Below the pieces are notes generated by a model, which saw only the letters and a list, made by a program, of their open reading frames with translations, made no database searches and was not told the origin of the DNA. A stretch of DNA of 64,000 nt from Pseudochryseolinea flava (GTDB lineage Bacteria; Bacteroidota; Bacteroidia; Cytophagales; Cyclobacteriaceae). Location: assembly GCF_003286915.1 (NCBI RefSeq), contig NZ_QMFY01000018.1:47435-111434 (forward strand). Direction: 5' to 3'. Of the stretch, positions 38,124 to 46,729 are shown piece by piece (positions within the stretch are counted from its first letter, which is position 1; every line of letters starts with the position of its first letter). The position numbers were made by a program, and so were the translations under genes.

Positions 38124-39178
38124 TGAAGAAAGTACTAATTATACTTTTCGTTTTTTTCTACACGGCTTTATCGGCGCAAGACGATATTGTTGTGACGAAG
38201 TATCCAAGAAGTGCTGGAGACTCGCTAAGGGCGAATTACATCAAACCCTTTCCTGATCATTTTTTTTTATGGCCCGTAATCAAACAGCGTAAACTGGCTT
38301 TTGAACTAGAACGCATTACCGATGGCGATCGCAGAGTAGCTTTTGAATCCAATAAACCTTATAGTTTCGGTGTTGGGTTATACGTATTTGAGCTCGCACT
38401 TGAGCTTGCGTTTGCTGTACCGTTGGATGAACAAAGTAAATACATTTATGGCGAGTCGTCGGCACGGGACATTCAGTTGAACGTGCTGGGAAAAAAATGG
38501 GGAAGCGATTTATATTATCAAAAGTACAGCGGTTTTTATATTAACGATGGCGCGCGAAAGGTTGCTTCTGGTACGCCATTTCCTCAGCGCCCAGATATTA
38601 CCACGAGAAATTATGGCGTATCGATCAACTATACGTTTAACTACAACAAGTTCTCGTTTCGGTCGGCATACAACTACATTGAGCGTCAACTACGAAGCTC
38701 GGGATCGTTCTTACTGGTGAGTTCTTTGAATAGTTTTCGTGCCGCGGCGGATTCGGCATTGTTGGGACAAACATATCAATCGGAGTTCGGCATCGATTCA
38801 AAAATCAAATCAATTCAAGTTACCTCACTCAGCTTAGCACCAGGATATACTTACAGTCTGATTTATAAAGGTTTTTTTCTCAACGGAGCCTTGGCTGTAG
38901 GGCCGTCGCATAATTGGATTACGTACACCCCCGACGATGCAAAACCGAAGCACGATATCAGGTTTAACGCTTACGTTTCTGCGCGAATCGGTCTTGGCTA
39001 TAACGGAGATTATATTTTCGGTGGTATAAGTTTCATGAGCCAGGCCAATACGGCAAAATTCGAAACCGCGCGATTGAGCAGTGCCAATAACCTGTTTAAA
39101 ATTCTGATCGGTTACAGGTTCAGGGAATTCGGTGTGCTGAAGAAAAGAGTGTGGGACATTCCGAAACATTTGTTTTAG
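38123..39178 (+). CDS. DUF4421 family outer-membrane protein
   Basis: A 351-residue exported protein starting at ATG 38123 (the last base of the hslU stop), with a signal peptide ending ALSAQ. The remainder is rich in alternating aromatic strands, as in outer-membrane barrels: YGVSINYTFNYNKFSFRSAYNY (cited in part), a RQLRSSGSFLL segment and the closing GVLKKRVWDIP. This matches the DUF4421 family of Bacteroidota. Function unknown; operon membership with porQ-hslU is by overlap only. Confidence 0.8.
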   Translation: MKKVLIILFVFFYTALSAQDDIVVTKYPRSAGDSLRANYIKPFPDHFFLWPVIKQRKLAFELERITDGDRRVAFESNKPYSFGVGLYVFELALELAFAVPLDEQSKYIYGESSARDIQLNVLGKKWGSDLYYQKYSGFYINDGARKVASGTPFPQRPDITTRNYGVSINYTFNYNKFSFRSAYNYIERQLRSSGSFLLVSSLNSFRAAADSALLGQTYQSEFGIDSKIKSIQVTSLSLAPGYTYSLIYKGFFLNGALAVGPSHNWITYTPDDAKPKHDIRFNAYVSARIGLGYNGDYIFGGISFMSQANTAKFETARLSSANNLFKILIGYRFREFGVLKKRVWDIPKHLF

Positions 39179-39223
39179 CTATCCGTGTTTGTGAAAAACA
39201 GCACTTCGTAGCGAAATATAATC

Positions 39224-39808
39224 ATGAAGAAGATCGTCATCATCGCAATACTTACACTTGCTATTGTGGGGCTGTACTTCGTGCCCTGGAGAAAAGCGCA
39301 AGTGCTCGCAACATTACGTGTGGGAGATCCCGTCGACAGCCTTCATGGTGTAGTGGTTTATTACAATGGCGACGTTTCGAATGTCGGGGAAAGGAATCTA
39401 TCAAGTGATGGCTATAATCTCGGCATCAAATATCAATGCGTTGAATTTGTGAAGCGTTACTACTATCAACATCTTCAGCACAAGATGCCTGATAGTTATG
39501 GGAATGCAAAAGATTTTTTTGATCAATCGCTTGATGACGGAACGTCAAATGTGCGTCGCGATTTAACGCAATACAGAAACAGAAGTAAATCAAAGCCTCA
39601 GGAAAATGATCTTTTAGTTTACTCGGCAACTAGCGGCAACCCGTACGGACATGTTTCGATCATTGCAAGCATCGACGACGATGAAATTGAAATCATACAG
39701 CAGAATCCAGGTGCTTTCGGGAAGTCACGTGCACGATTCAAATTAATACATGAAGATGGAAAATGGTGGATTGACAACGATCGGATATTAGGTTGGCTCA
39801 GAAAGTAG
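39224..39808 (+). CDS. CHAP-domain protein (probable peptidoglycan amidase)
   Basis: A 194-residue protein with an N-terminal membrane anchor (residues 4-21) and a CHAP domain. The catalytic Cys lies in KYQCVEFVKRYY (Cys 72), the His in YGHVSII near residue 143, with an acidic residue following. CHAP enzymes of this kind cut peptide bonds in cell-wall peptides; the anchor would place it on the periplasmic side. No immunity or phage gene accompanies it. Confidence 0.85.
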   Translation: MKKIVIIAILTLAIVGLYFVPWRKAQVLATLRVGDPVDSLHGVVVYYNGDVSNVGERNLSSDGYNLGIKYQCVEFVKRYYYQHLQHKMPDSYGNAKDFFDQSLDDGTSNVRRDLTQYRNRSKSKPQENDLLVYSATSGNPYGHVSIIASIDDDEIEIIQQNPGAFGKSRARFKLIHEDGKWWIDNDRILGWLRK

Positions 39809-39847
39809 TAGCGTTGTTGCCGTAGTACAAATTGTGCCAAGAGGAGT

Positions 39848-40177
39848 TTACACCCGAAGTCGTATTGTAAATACTTTGGCGAGTTCATCTTCTTCGCCAA
39901 TCACGCAGTAGGTAAGTACAAGCCCATTATCGTCAAGATGTTCAATTTCATAGAACGCATTATTGTCAAATTGAATGATATGCGTTTTGTTCCGAATAGA
40001 AAAGTAGGGAACATCCTGCTTAAATGAATTCCCGGTAGGACGTAGCTGAATATTTCTCAGGTCGAAGATTTTTTCAGAAGAATCGTCAAGATCCCAATAA
40101 CCTCTTAGGTGGAAGTCGAAGGACTCAATACGCCAATTTTTCTGCAATCGATTTAAAATGCTTTGATCCGTTGTCAT
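39848..40177 (-). CDS. Hypothetical protein
   Basis: A 109-residue soluble protein with no signal peptide or membrane segment. The sequence alternates strands and turns: WRIESFDFHLRGYWDLDD, then IIQFDNNAFYEIEHLDDNGLVLTYCVIGE (cited in part), compatible with a small beta-barrel. No family recognised. A second short minus-strand frame lies just upstream. Confidence 0.6.
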   Translation of the reverse strand: MTTDQSILNRLQKNWRIESFDFHLRGYWDLDDSSEKIFDLRNIQLRPTGNSFKQDVPYFSIRNKTHIIQFDNNAFYEIEHLDDNGLVLTYCVIGEEDELAKVFTIRLRV

Positions 40178-40231
40178 AAGTCGTAAATTGAAAGGATGGG
40201 CGGAAGGGTAAGAGAAGTTACAAAAAATGTA

Positions 40232-40435
40232 TCATAGTTGAAAACGTGCTTTACGGACTTCGCACAATTGTTTAACGAAGCATTTATCGTGAGGTCTAAT
40301 GCTAGCCGTAAGCAGATTTTGTGAAAGTAGCGCGACTTTCCCTGTCGATAATTGTACAACGCCGGTGAATACAGCGTCGGTGTCAAGTTCATCGCAATAC
40401 GCATCGTTGCGTCTGTAGGTATGATGAATTTGCAT
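40232..40435 (-). CDS. Small hypothetical protein
   Basis: A 67-residue frame on the minus strand starting MQIHHTYRRNDAYCDELDTD. It looks more protein-like than the overlapping frame at 40174-40440 (balanced charge, VVQLSTGKVALLSQNLL strand-turn). It resembles fragments of PilZ-type or type III-like small proteins only superficially, so no family is claimed. It is 54 nt upstream of the hypothetical gene at 39848 and may be co-transcribed with it. Confidence 0.45.
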   Translation of the reverse strand: MQIHHTYRRNDAYCDELDTDAVFTGVVQLSTGKVALLSQNLLTASIRPHDKCFVKQLCEVRKARFQL

Positions 40436-40481
40436 GACATCCTACCGCGACTGTTCTAAAAAATAATCCTGTGTACTACGA

Positions 40482-41003
40482 TTAGTCATCCAATCGTTTC
40501 GGGTAATCGAAGAACACCATCGTTCCTTTACCCCACGATAGTTCCTTCCAAGAGTCGATCTTTAACTGAAAAGCAGCAACACCGCAGGTTGGAATATTGT
40601 CAATGTCAAACTCTTTGTCTTGAAGTGAGTTTACAAAATTTGTTAGCCCTGGGTTGTGGCCAAAAAGCATTACGCTGTTGTGTTTGTCTTTCAGGTTTCG
40701 GATCACATCGAGGATAACGTCTTCCTCGGCATGGTATAGCTTGCGTTCTTCTTTGATGTCGTCCTTTTTGTATTGAAGTGCTTTGGCGATGCGTCGGGCA
40801 GTAGCTCGCGCGCGTTTCGCAGGGCTGGTGATCATCAACGTGGGGAGAATGCCCTTTTCCTTCAGGCGTTTGCCCATGCGCGGGGCATCGCGTTTTCCGC
40901 GTTCATTCAGAGGGCGGTCAAAGTCATCCGCGAGCGGGTCGCTCCAGCTGGATTTGGCGTGGCGAACGATATACAGTGTTTTCACGTTGAAATTTACTTC
41001 CAA
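40482..41003 (-). CDS. SixA-type histidine phosphatase
   Basis: A 173-residue member of the histidine phosphatase superfamily. The catalytic RHAKSSW is at residues 14-20, the second His in LFGHNPGL, and the supporting Arg in SPAKRARATA. SixA proteins remove phosphate from phosphohistidine in phosphorelay or phosphotransferase proteins. The ATG at 41003 is used; a GTG six codons later (40985) would give MKTLYIVRHAK and is plausible. Divergent from the acyltransferase gene. Confidence 0.88.
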   Translation of the reverse strand: MEVNFNVKTLYIVRHAKSSWSDPLADDFDRPLNERGKRDAPRMGKRLKEKGILPTLMITSPAKRARATARRIAKALQYKKDDIKEERKLYHAEEDVILDVIRNLKDKHNSVMLFGHNPGLTNFVNSLQDKEFDIDNIPTCGVAAFQLKIDSWKELSWGKGTMVFFDYPKRLDD

Positions 41004-41029
41004 TTAATTAAAAGTTATCTTCGCGATTC

Positions 41030-41953
41030 ATGGGAAGTGTTAAAAAATTTAGGAGAAAAGTCAGGTATGCTATCGTGTACCGTTTTGTGCAGTTTCTCAT
41101 CTTCATTTCACAAATCACGCCTAGGGTGCTTTGGCTTCGATTCTGCGGCTTCCTCGGCAGACTGGCCTACCTGTTTGCCAGTCAAACAAGAAGGCTCACA
41201 CAGCGCCATCTAATCTTTGCTTTCGGAAATGAGAAAAGTGAAGCGGACATTAAACGCTTGTCTAAAAAATCATTTGAAATGCTTGGCAAAAATGCAGGGG
41301 AAATCTTACGTGCCTCACGCATTAAAACCATCGATCAATTGGAACAGTTTTTAGTCGTTGATGGCTTTGAGAATTTTGAAGCCGCTAACAAGAAGAACAA
41401 AGGCGTGATCTTCTTAACCTGTCACCTCGGTGCGTTTGATTTACAAGTGACCACAATGGCCATGCGTGGCCTTAACCCCAACATCATCGGAACACCGTTG
41501 AAAGACGAACGCTTGAATAAGTTACTCTGGGACTATCGCAATGGACATGGCGCCATCGCCATCGAACGCGGGCGTGAGACTTTTCGCATGATCAAGATTT
41601 TGAAATCAGGAGGCTCAGTGGCATTACTGATCGATCAAGATACCAAAGTAAAAAGCCGTTTTGTAAATTTTTTCGGGAAGCCAGCCGCCACTCCTGTCGG
41701 CGCTACAGTCCTCGCATTGAAAACCGGAGCCGCGATCGTGCCAACATACGTTCATCTCGGAAGTGATTGGAAACAACACATGCATATTCTTCCGGAGATC
41801 CCCATGCATATCACAGGAGATGACGAAGTAGATATGGTCTACAACACGCAAGTGCTCACAACATTTATTGAAGATGTAATTCGCAAACACCCCGAGCAAT
41901 GGGTATGGATGCATGAGCGATGGAAGACCCAACCAGGTGAAGAAGTCGCCTAG
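41030..41953 (+). CDS. LpxL/HtrB-type lipid A acyltransferase
   Basis: A 307-residue membrane-associated acyltransferase that would add a secondary acyl chain to lipid A. One hydrophobic segment near the N-terminus (about 20-50), the catalytic HxxxxD motif as HLGAFD near residue 138, and the DQDTKVKSRFVNFFGKPA region that binds the acceptor. Its stop codon TAG is followed without a gap by a 15-unit heptad array. Confidence 0.88.
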   Translation: MGSVKKFRRKVRYAIVYRFVQFLIFISQITPRVLWLRFCGFLGRLAYLFASQTRRLTQRHLIFAFGNEKSEADIKRLSKKSFEMLGKNAGEILRASRIKTIDQLEQFLVVDGFENFEAANKKNKGVIFLTCHLGAFDLQVTTMAMRGLNPNIIGTPLKDERLNKLLWDYRNGHGAIAIERGRETFRMIKILKSGGSVALLIDQDTKVKSRFVNFFGKPAATPVGATVLALKTGAAIVPTYVHLGSDWKQHMHILPEIPMHITGDDEVDMVYNTQVLTTFIEDVIRKHPEQWVWMHERWKTQPGEEVA

Positions 41954-42058
41954 TCGAAAGTTATCGGTTATCGGTTATCGGTTATCTGTTATCGGTTATC
42001 CGTGAACCGTGAACCGTGAACTGTTATCTGTGAACTGTCATCCGTGACCCGTGAACTA
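41954..42058 (+). repeat. 15-unit heptad array after the acyltransferase stop codon
   Basis: Fifteen 7-bp units in perfect phase (105 bp) start on the base after TAG (41951-41953). The first is TCGAAAG, then six of the TTATCGG kind, then units such as TGAACCG, TGAACTG and TCATCCG. All units start with T and nearly all end with G. It fills the space to the convergent folA stop codon (42072). Confidence 0.9.
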
Positions 42059-42069
42059 ACTGTTATCCA

Positions 42070-42570
42070 TTAACACTTTTCATAAACAACAAAATCAAAA
42101 GCATACTTATGTTTTTCATCTGTTGGGTGATGTCTTCTTGATATTTCCTTCCATTGTGAATGATCAACAGGTGGGAAAAATGTATCACCGTCCACCGTCG
42201 CTTTGATTTCCGTTAGATAAAGACGATCCGCGTACGAAAGACTTTGTCGATAGATTTCGGCTCCCCCGATAATGAAGGTCTCGTGCTCGTTGGCTTTTCG
42301 AGCGATGTCAATGCCTGCTTCGATACTGTTTACAACGGTACAGCCAGGCGCAGTAAAATTATGCTGTCGCGTAACGACAATATTTTCACGGTTGGCTAAA
42401 GGGCGAAACTTTGCTGGAATAGAATCATAGTTTTTTCTTCCCATGATGCAGTGATGACCTTTCGTGGTTTCCATGAAATATTTCATGTCATCGGGAAGTT
42501 GCCAAGGTAAATCGTTATTCTTTCCTATCGTACGATTCTCAGCCAGCGCGGCGATCAGTGATATTTTCAT
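42070..42570 (-). CDS. folA: Dihydrofolate reductase
   Basis: A 166-residue enzyme reducing dihydrofolate with NADPH. The expected segments are present: [20 protein letters not shown], the acidic active-site residue in [16 protein letters not shown] for NADPH binding, and [13 protein letters not shown]. Four nt after fmt in the same direction, an appropriate pairing because fmt uses a folate cofactor. Confidence 0.95.
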   Translation of the reverse strand: MKISLIAALAENRTIGKNNDLPWQLPDDMKYFMETTKGHHCIMGRKNYDSIPAKFRPLANRENIVVTRQHNFTAPGCTVVNSIEAGIDIARKANEHETFIIGGAEIYRQSLSYADRLYLTEIKATVDGDTFFPPVDHSQWKEISRRHHPTDEKHKYAFDFVVYEKC

Positions 42571-42574
42571 AGTG

Positions 42575-43507
42575 TTAGTTCGTCGTGTTAAGTTTGTTCC
42601 CTCTGAAGAAGTCTTGAATACTCATACGCTTCTTTCCCTCAGGTTGAAGTTCGTCGATTTGAATCCAACCGTCTGAAGTTTTTACCAAGAGTTGTGTTTT
42701 GTCGTCACTCCACCATTCACCAGGTTTTCTATTCTGATCTTGTTTCGATGCAACAGAAGTTTTAAAGATCTTAAACGTCTTTCCTGCTAAAGTGCACCAT
42801 GCCGACGGATAGGGACTAAGACCGCGAACGAAGTTTACAACGTCAACAGCAGATTGATCCCACTTGATCTCGCACGTTTCTTTGAAAATTTTGGGTGCAT
42901 GTTTGATTTCTTCGCTCATGGATTGCGGTACAGAAGGATACGTTCCTGCTTGGATTGCTTCAACGGTTTTTAACACCAGTCGTGATCCTTTTTGCATCAG
43001 CCTTTCGTAGAGGGTTCCAACACTATCGTCGTCGGCGATGGTTTCTTTTTCTTGGAAGATTATACTTCCTGTGTCAATCTCGTGTTGTAAAAAGAAGGTC
43101 GTTACGCCTGTTTCCTTTTCGCCATTGATGATGGCCCAATTGATCGGCGCAGCACCGCGATATTGAGGAAGGAGTGAGGCGTGTAGGTTGAAGGTGCCAA
43201 GACTCGGCATGTTCCATACGATCTCTGGAAGCATCCTGAAGGCAACAACGATTTGCAAATTAGCTTGATAGCTTTTTAGCGCTTCAATGAATTCCGGGCT
43301 TTTTAGATTTGTGGGCTGAAGCACCGGGATGTTGTGCTTTAAGGCCGCATCTTTCACGGGTGAATAAACAATCTTCTGCCCACGACCTTGGGGTTTATCG
43401 GGTGCGGTAATCACAGCGACTACATTGAATTGGTTTTCGACCAACACTTCAAGACTAGGCACCGCAAACTCCGGAGTACCCATAAAAATTATACGCAATT
43501 CATTCAT
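42575..43507 (-). CDS. fmt: Methionyl-tRNA formyltransferase
   Basis: A 310-residue enzyme that formylates initiator Met-tRNA with 10-formyl-tetrahydrofolate. Start ATG 43507 ([20 protein letters not shown]); the frame is open 20 codons further upstream but those residues do not fit the family. Active-site features: [31 protein letters not shown] and the ETGVTTF turn. Forms a two-gene unit with folA. Confidence 0.95.
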   Translation of the reverse strand: MNELRIIFMGTPEFAVPSLEVLVENQFNVVAVITAPDKPQGRGQKIVYSPVKDAALKHNIPVLQPTNLKSPEFIEALKSYQANLQIVVAFRMLPEIVWNMPSLGTFNLHASLLPQYRGAAPINWAIINGEKETGVTTFFLQHEIDTGSIIFQEKETIADDDSVGTLYERLMQKGSRLVLKTVEAIQAGTYPSVPQSMSEEIKHAPKIFKETCEIKWDQSAVDVVNFVRGLSPYPSAWCTLAGKTFKIFKTSVASKQDQNRKPGEWWSDDKTQLLVKTSDGWIQIDELQPEGKKRMSIQDFFRGNKLNTTN

Positions 43508-43519
43508 AAGCACCGCAAA

Positions 43520-43547
43520 ATTAAGCTTAAAGCAGAGAGTTGAAAGC
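43520..43547 (+). repeat. AAAG-type heptads upstream of fmt
   Basis: Units ATTAAGC, TTAAAGC, AGAGAGT and TGAAAGC in 7-bp phase on the plus strand. The same unit order occurs after the stop codons of the RmlD-like and cyclophilin genes, but here the array lies in a divergent intergenic space. Confidence 0.6.
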
Positions 43548-43634
43548 CACCTTTGGACGCGTAGCAAGGATTATTGATTCTCCAGGCAACGTCGGAGCTC
43601 AAAGTGCCTTTAAAACGCCAGTTTACCACCACAC

Positions 43635-43663
43635 CGATAACTGATAACCAATAAACCGATAAC
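43635..43663 (-). repeat. Short GATAAC heptad array
   Basis: Units CGATAAC, TGATAAC, CAATAAA and CCGATAAC on the plus strand; the minus strand reads GTTATCG-type units like those after the acyltransferase gene. Confidence 0.65.
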
Positions 43664-43719
43664 AAAAAAATGTGGCCTTAAACTTGCAATTACCCTTGTA
43701 GAACCCAATAACTACGATT

Positions 43720-44118
43720 ATGAAAAAGGTTTTGCTTGCGGTACTTGTCATTACATTAATGGCTTCATGTGATGTTTATTATGTCGAGCCTCGTTATGAT
43801 CATCGCGACCAGATTACTGGCTACTACGACGTTGAAGACTACAGTAGAACGTATGATGAATTTCACTACTATGGCGTCACGATTACAAAAGTGGGATCGT
43901 ATGGTTCGTCAGAGATAATGCTGCGTGATTTGTATGCCGATGGTATTGAAGTGTACGCATATTACAATGGAAATTCGATTGATATACCGTTTCAAATTGT
44001 GGATGGATATGAGATCGAAGGTAGCGGAAGTTTGAGTCATGGGGTGTTAGACCTCCACTACCGTGCGAAGGATCGTCACATTGGTGTAAACGATTTCTGT
44101 GAGTTGTTTAGCGAATGA
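43720..44118 (+). CDS. Hypothetical lipoprotein
   Basis: A 132-residue lipoprotein with lipobox MASC (Cys at residue 17). The mature part is short, rich in Tyr and Asp (YYVEPRYDHRDQITGYY at its start) and predicted to be mostly strands: a small beta protein anchored in the envelope. No family recognised. Monocistronic with a terminator just after. Confidence 0.7.
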   Translation: MKKVLLAVLVITLMASCDVYYVEPRYDHRDQITGYYDVEDYSRTYDEFHYYGVTITKVGSYGSSEIMLRDLYADGIEVYAYYNGNSIDIPFQIVDGYEIEGSGSLSHGVLDLHYRAKDRHIGVNDFCELFSE

Positions 44119-44147
44119 TAATCTTTCAACAATCAGTGTATCATAAC

Positions 44148-44181
44148 AAGTCCGGTAATATCTTTGCCGGACTTTATTTTT
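44148..44181 (+). terminator. Rho-independent terminator overlapping a -7 box
   Basis: Stem AAGTCCGG/CCGGACTT around an 11-nt loop, then a T-rich tail. The loop contains TATCTTTG (44159-44166), an exact TAnnTTTG match 22 nt before the next ATG, so terminator and promoter of the following gene may share this sequence. Confidence 0.75.
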
Positions 44182-44187
44182 AATACG

Positions 44188-44484
44188 ATGACAAATCTTT
44201 TAAATACATCGCTTGGACGTTTGCGTGTTGTTGCATTTTTGGAGGGAATGTCGTTTTTGATTTTGTTAGGCATTGCCATGCCATTGAAATATTATGCGAA
44301 CATGCCAGGTGCTGTGCGTGTTGTAGGAATGGCCCACGGCGTGCTTTTTATTGCATACATAGTCTTCTTGTATTTGGTATGGGATGAACACCGCTGGCCG
44401 TCCTGGAAAGCATTACTCGCGTTTATTGCATCCCTCGTTCCGTTCGGAACATTTTATGCCGATAAGAAATGGTTTAGAAGTTGA
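44188..44484 (+). CDS. DUF3817 family membrane protein
   Basis: A 98-residue protein from ATG 44188 with three hydrophobic segments and the DUF3817 features FLEGMSFLILLGIAMPLKY, GMAHGVLFIAYIVFLY and the closing PFGTFYADKK. The family is widespread and its function unknown. The frame extends upstream to a TTG at 44164, but this is inside the terminator stem. The TGA stop codon is part of the first unit (TTGAAAG) of a heptad array. Confidence 0.82.
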   Translation: MTNLLNTSLGRLRVVAFLEGMSFLILLGIAMPLKYYANMPGAVRVVGMAHGVLFIAYIVFLYLVWDEHRWPSWKALLAFIASLVPFGTFYADKKWFRS

Positions 44485-44515
44485 AAGTAAAAAGTTAAAG
44501 TTTTTTAGTTTAGAA
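44481..44515 (+). repeat. AAAG-type heptads including the DUF3817 stop codon
   Basis: Units TTGAAAG (which supplies the TGA stop), TAAAAAG and a 6-nt TTAAAG, then looser T-rich units, in the sense orientation of the gene. Confidence 0.6.
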
Positions 44516-44547
44516 CTGCCTGGACGATATCACTCGCTGATAAGCAC

Positions 44548-44582
44548 CTTAAACCTTAAACTTTTAACTTTTAACTTTTATT
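44548..44582 (-). repeat. TTAAAAG heptads at the 3' end of a minus-strand gene
   Basis: Five units in exact 7-bp phase; on the minus strand ATAAAAG, TTAAAAG twice and TTTAAGG twice. The first carries the TAA stop codon (44578-44580) of the restored reading frame of the gene at 44578-44993. Confidence 0.75.
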
Positions 44583-44993
44583 TGATCGAAAGCAAATACG
44601 CTTTCAGTTCCGGTTCATTCGTAAACTGAACCACTTCGAAATCGTCGGCTACTTTGGTTGATTTATTCTTGATGTTTCCTGCCGATACTTTCGATGTATT
44701 TCCGATGCGTCCAGGAATTGAGCATGGTACAGCTTCTTACCATTGAGATGTTTGAACATGCCGGGCAGTAGATTTTTGACAACCCAATCTTGTGCACCCA
44801 GACTAATGATTCCCATCTTCCGAATGTCGGCGACAAATTTTTGAGTTTTAAGTTTTAGAAAAGCATCGAGCACAGCCTGGTTAACGGCAATGAACTGTGC
44901 ATCATTCGGAACCTTATTCGTATACTCCAAGAATAGCGTGTCGAGCTGTTGGTCATAGTAGACCCGTGCAAAGTTGTTTTTGAGGAATTCCAT
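44578..44993 (-). pseudogene. STAS/SEC14-like protein with a single-base frameshift
   Basis: The intact frame runs from ATG 44993 for 114 residues but its last part (YRQETSRINQPK) is out of frame. At about 44704-44709 (plus strand TGCGTC) one missing base shifts the reading. In the alternative frame translation goes on as IGNTSKVSAGNIKNKS and ends VVQFTNEPELKAYLLSIK at TAA 44578-44580, a typical C-terminus of SpoIIAA/STAS-like Bacteroidota proteins. The N-terminal part (ARVYYDQQLDTLFLEYTN, ISLGAQDWVVKNL) fits too. A sequencing error or recent mutation is likely; programmed frameshifting is possible but there is no slippery run. Confidence 0.72.
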
Positions 44994-45115
44994 AATCCGG
45001 TAGCGTTGTCTTTGGGGTAGTAAGATAATTGTAAAATGTGAACCATTAAACGAGAGGGGGTATTCAAAGTGTTGCGACTTTATGTGTTTTTATTGTATCA
45101 TCCGTCACGAAAAAC

Positions 45116-45150
45116 CTGAACCGTGAACACTTGAGCACTTGAACACTTTT
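45116..45150 (+). repeat. TGAACC/CTTGAACA heptad-octad array
   Basis: Units CTGAACC, GTGAACA, then 8-nt CTTGAGCA and CTTGAACA, ahead of the permease start at 45186. The 8-nt unit recurs after the yifB stop codon. Confidence 0.6.
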
Positions 45151-45185
45151 TCACTATCTTACCCGCTTAAATTAACCTAACCTAC

Positions 45186-46613
45186 ATGAGCGAAACGAAA
45201 TTTAAACCAGTCCTTGGTCTCTGGGATGCAACGATGATCGTTGCGGGGTCCATGATTGGTTCTGGGATTTTTATAGTTAGTGCAGACATCACCCGAAACG
45301 TTGGAAGTGCCGGATGGCTTGTGGGTGTCTGGTTGATCACTGGATTTATGACCATGGTTGCCGCCGTAAGTTATGGCGAGTTAAGTGGTATGTTTCCCAA
45401 GGCTGGTGGTCAATATGTTTATCTTAAAGAAGCATTCAATCCGCTCGTCGGATTCTTGTACGGCTGGAGTTTCTTCGCAGTAATTCAAACAGCAACCATT
45501 GCTGCGGTAGGTGTAGCATTTGCCAGATTTTCTGCATATCTCTTCCCATGGATGAGTGAAAGCAACATCCTGCTACCGTTGGGCTTCATCGATATTTCTG
45601 CGGCGCAGGTCACGGCCATTATTATGATCATTTTCCTCACCTGGGTGAACACGCGTGGTGTGAAAGAAGGTAAACTCATTCAGTCAACATTTACAGCGTC
45701 GAAGCTTATCGCTGTATTTGGCTTAATTGTTTTCGGATTTCTGCTCGTCAAACAAAACTACTGGTCTGCAAATTGGCAAACTGGTTTTGGTGCCATGCAA
45801 GATCTGGGCGTTGGCAATAACGGTGTGACGCCAACAGGATGGAAGGAGATTGGTGGTATCGCGTTGCTCGGTGCGATTGCAGCCGCCATGACCGGCTCGT
45901 TGTTCAGTAGCGATGCTTGGAACAATGTAACGTTCATCGCGGGTGAGATTAAGAATCCACAACGCAATATTGGGCTAAGCCTCTTCTTAGGTACACTCAT
46001 CGTAACGGTACTTTACGTAACTGCTAACTTGATGTATTTGTATGTTCTTCCGTTGGATGGCATCGCATATCCGAATGCAGACCGACTCGCGATTGCCGCA
46101 GCGAATCAGATATTCGGCCCTGCGGGACAGACCGTGATCGCCGTGTTGATCATGGTTTCGACGTTTGGTTGTAATAATGGATTGATCCTCGCAGGCGCGC
46201 GCGTTTATTATACGATGGCGCAAGATGGCTTATTCTTTAAAAAGGCCGGAGAACTAAATAAAAACGCTGTACCACAGTGGGCATTATGGGCACAATGTGT
46301 AGTGGCATGTCTCTTGTGTTTAAGCGGACGATATGGCGATTTGTTGGATATGATTTCATTCGTCGTGGTGATCTTCTACGCACTCACCATTGCCGGTATT
46401 TTTATCCTGCGCAAAACAAGACCTGATGTGCCGCGTCCATACAAAGCCTTTGGTTATCCTGTGCTTCCAGCACTTTACATTGTGATGGGATTAACTTTCT
46501 GTGTGCTCTTAATCTGGCAGAAGCCAGTTTTCAGTGGCGCAGGACTATTAATCGTACTCATCGGAATTCCACTATACTACATCGCGTTGAAAAAGCAGAA
46601 AGCAGAAAGCTAA
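45186..46613 (+). CDS. APC family amino acid permease
   Basis: A 475-residue integral membrane transporter with twelve predicted helices and the APC signature in helix 1 (MIVAGSMIGSGIFIV). Helix 6 region GSLFSSDAWNNVTFIAGEIKNP (cited in part) contains the conserved Glu-X-X-Asn-Pro. It is likely to be an amino acid or polyamine carrier; substrate not predictable. Its last residues, KQKAES, and its stop codon are encoded by a heptad array, so the C-terminus has been rewritten by repeat growth. Confidence 0.9.
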   Translation: MSETKFKPVLGLWDATMIVAGSMIGSGIFIVSADITRNVGSAGWLVGVWLITGFMTMVAAVSYGELSGMFPKAGGQYVYLKEAFNPLVGFLYGWSFFAVIQTATIAAVGVAFARFSAYLFPWMSESNILLPLGFIDISAAQVTAIIMIIFLTWVNTRGVKEGKLIQSTFTASKLIAVFGLIVFGFLLVKQNYWSANWQTGFGAMQDLGVGNNGVTPTGWKEIGGIALLGAIAAAMTGSLFSSDAWNNVTFIAGEIKNPQRNIGLSLFLGTLIVTVLYVTANLMYLYVLPLDGIAYPNADRLAIAAANQIFGPAGQTVIAVLIMVSTFGCNNGLILAGARVYYTMAQDGLFFKKAGELNKNAVPQWALWAQCVVACLLCLSGRYGDLLDMISFVVVIFYALTIAGIFILRKTRPDVPRPYKAFGYPVLPALYIVMGLTFCVLLIWQKPVFSGAGLLIVLIGIPLYYIALKKQKAES

Positions 46614-46619
46614 AAGCCC
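46592..46619 (+). repeat. AAAGCAG heptads inside the permease 3' end
   Basis: Four units in exact phase: AAAGCAG twice, AAAGCTA and AAAGCCC. They encode the last codons of the permease and its TAA stop (46611-46613). Confidence 0.8.
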
Positions 46620-46631
46620 GATCGAGTAAAA

Positions 46632-46666
46632 AACAAAGGCTCAGCATTGCTGAGCCTTTGTTTTTA
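46632..46666. terminator. Terminator between permease and RmlD-like gene
   Basis: Stem AACAAAGGCTCAGC/GCTGAGCCTTTGTT around ATT, with A and T runs on each side; bidirectional, between converging genes and between two heptad arrays. Confidence 0.92.
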
Positions 46667-46729
46667 TCAACTTTCAACTTTCAACTTTCAACTTTCAACT
46701 TTCTGCTTTTTGCTTTTTGCTTTAAGCTT
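46667..46729 (-). repeat. Nine-unit heptad array abutting the RmlD-like stop codon
   Basis: Nine units in exact phase (63 bp). On the plus strand TCAACTT five times, TCTGCTT, TTTGCTT twice and TAAGCTT; on the minus strand these are the AAAG-type units, directly after the gene's TAA stop (46730-46732). Confidence 0.9.

Noticed and set aside
40174..40440. 88-residue minus-strand frame
   Set aside because: Less protein-like than the overlapping frame at 40232-40435, which was kept.
41954..42058. GTTATCC units as DnaA boxes
   Set aside because: TTATCCGTG matches only six of nine bases of the DnaA box, and other units of the same array do not match.
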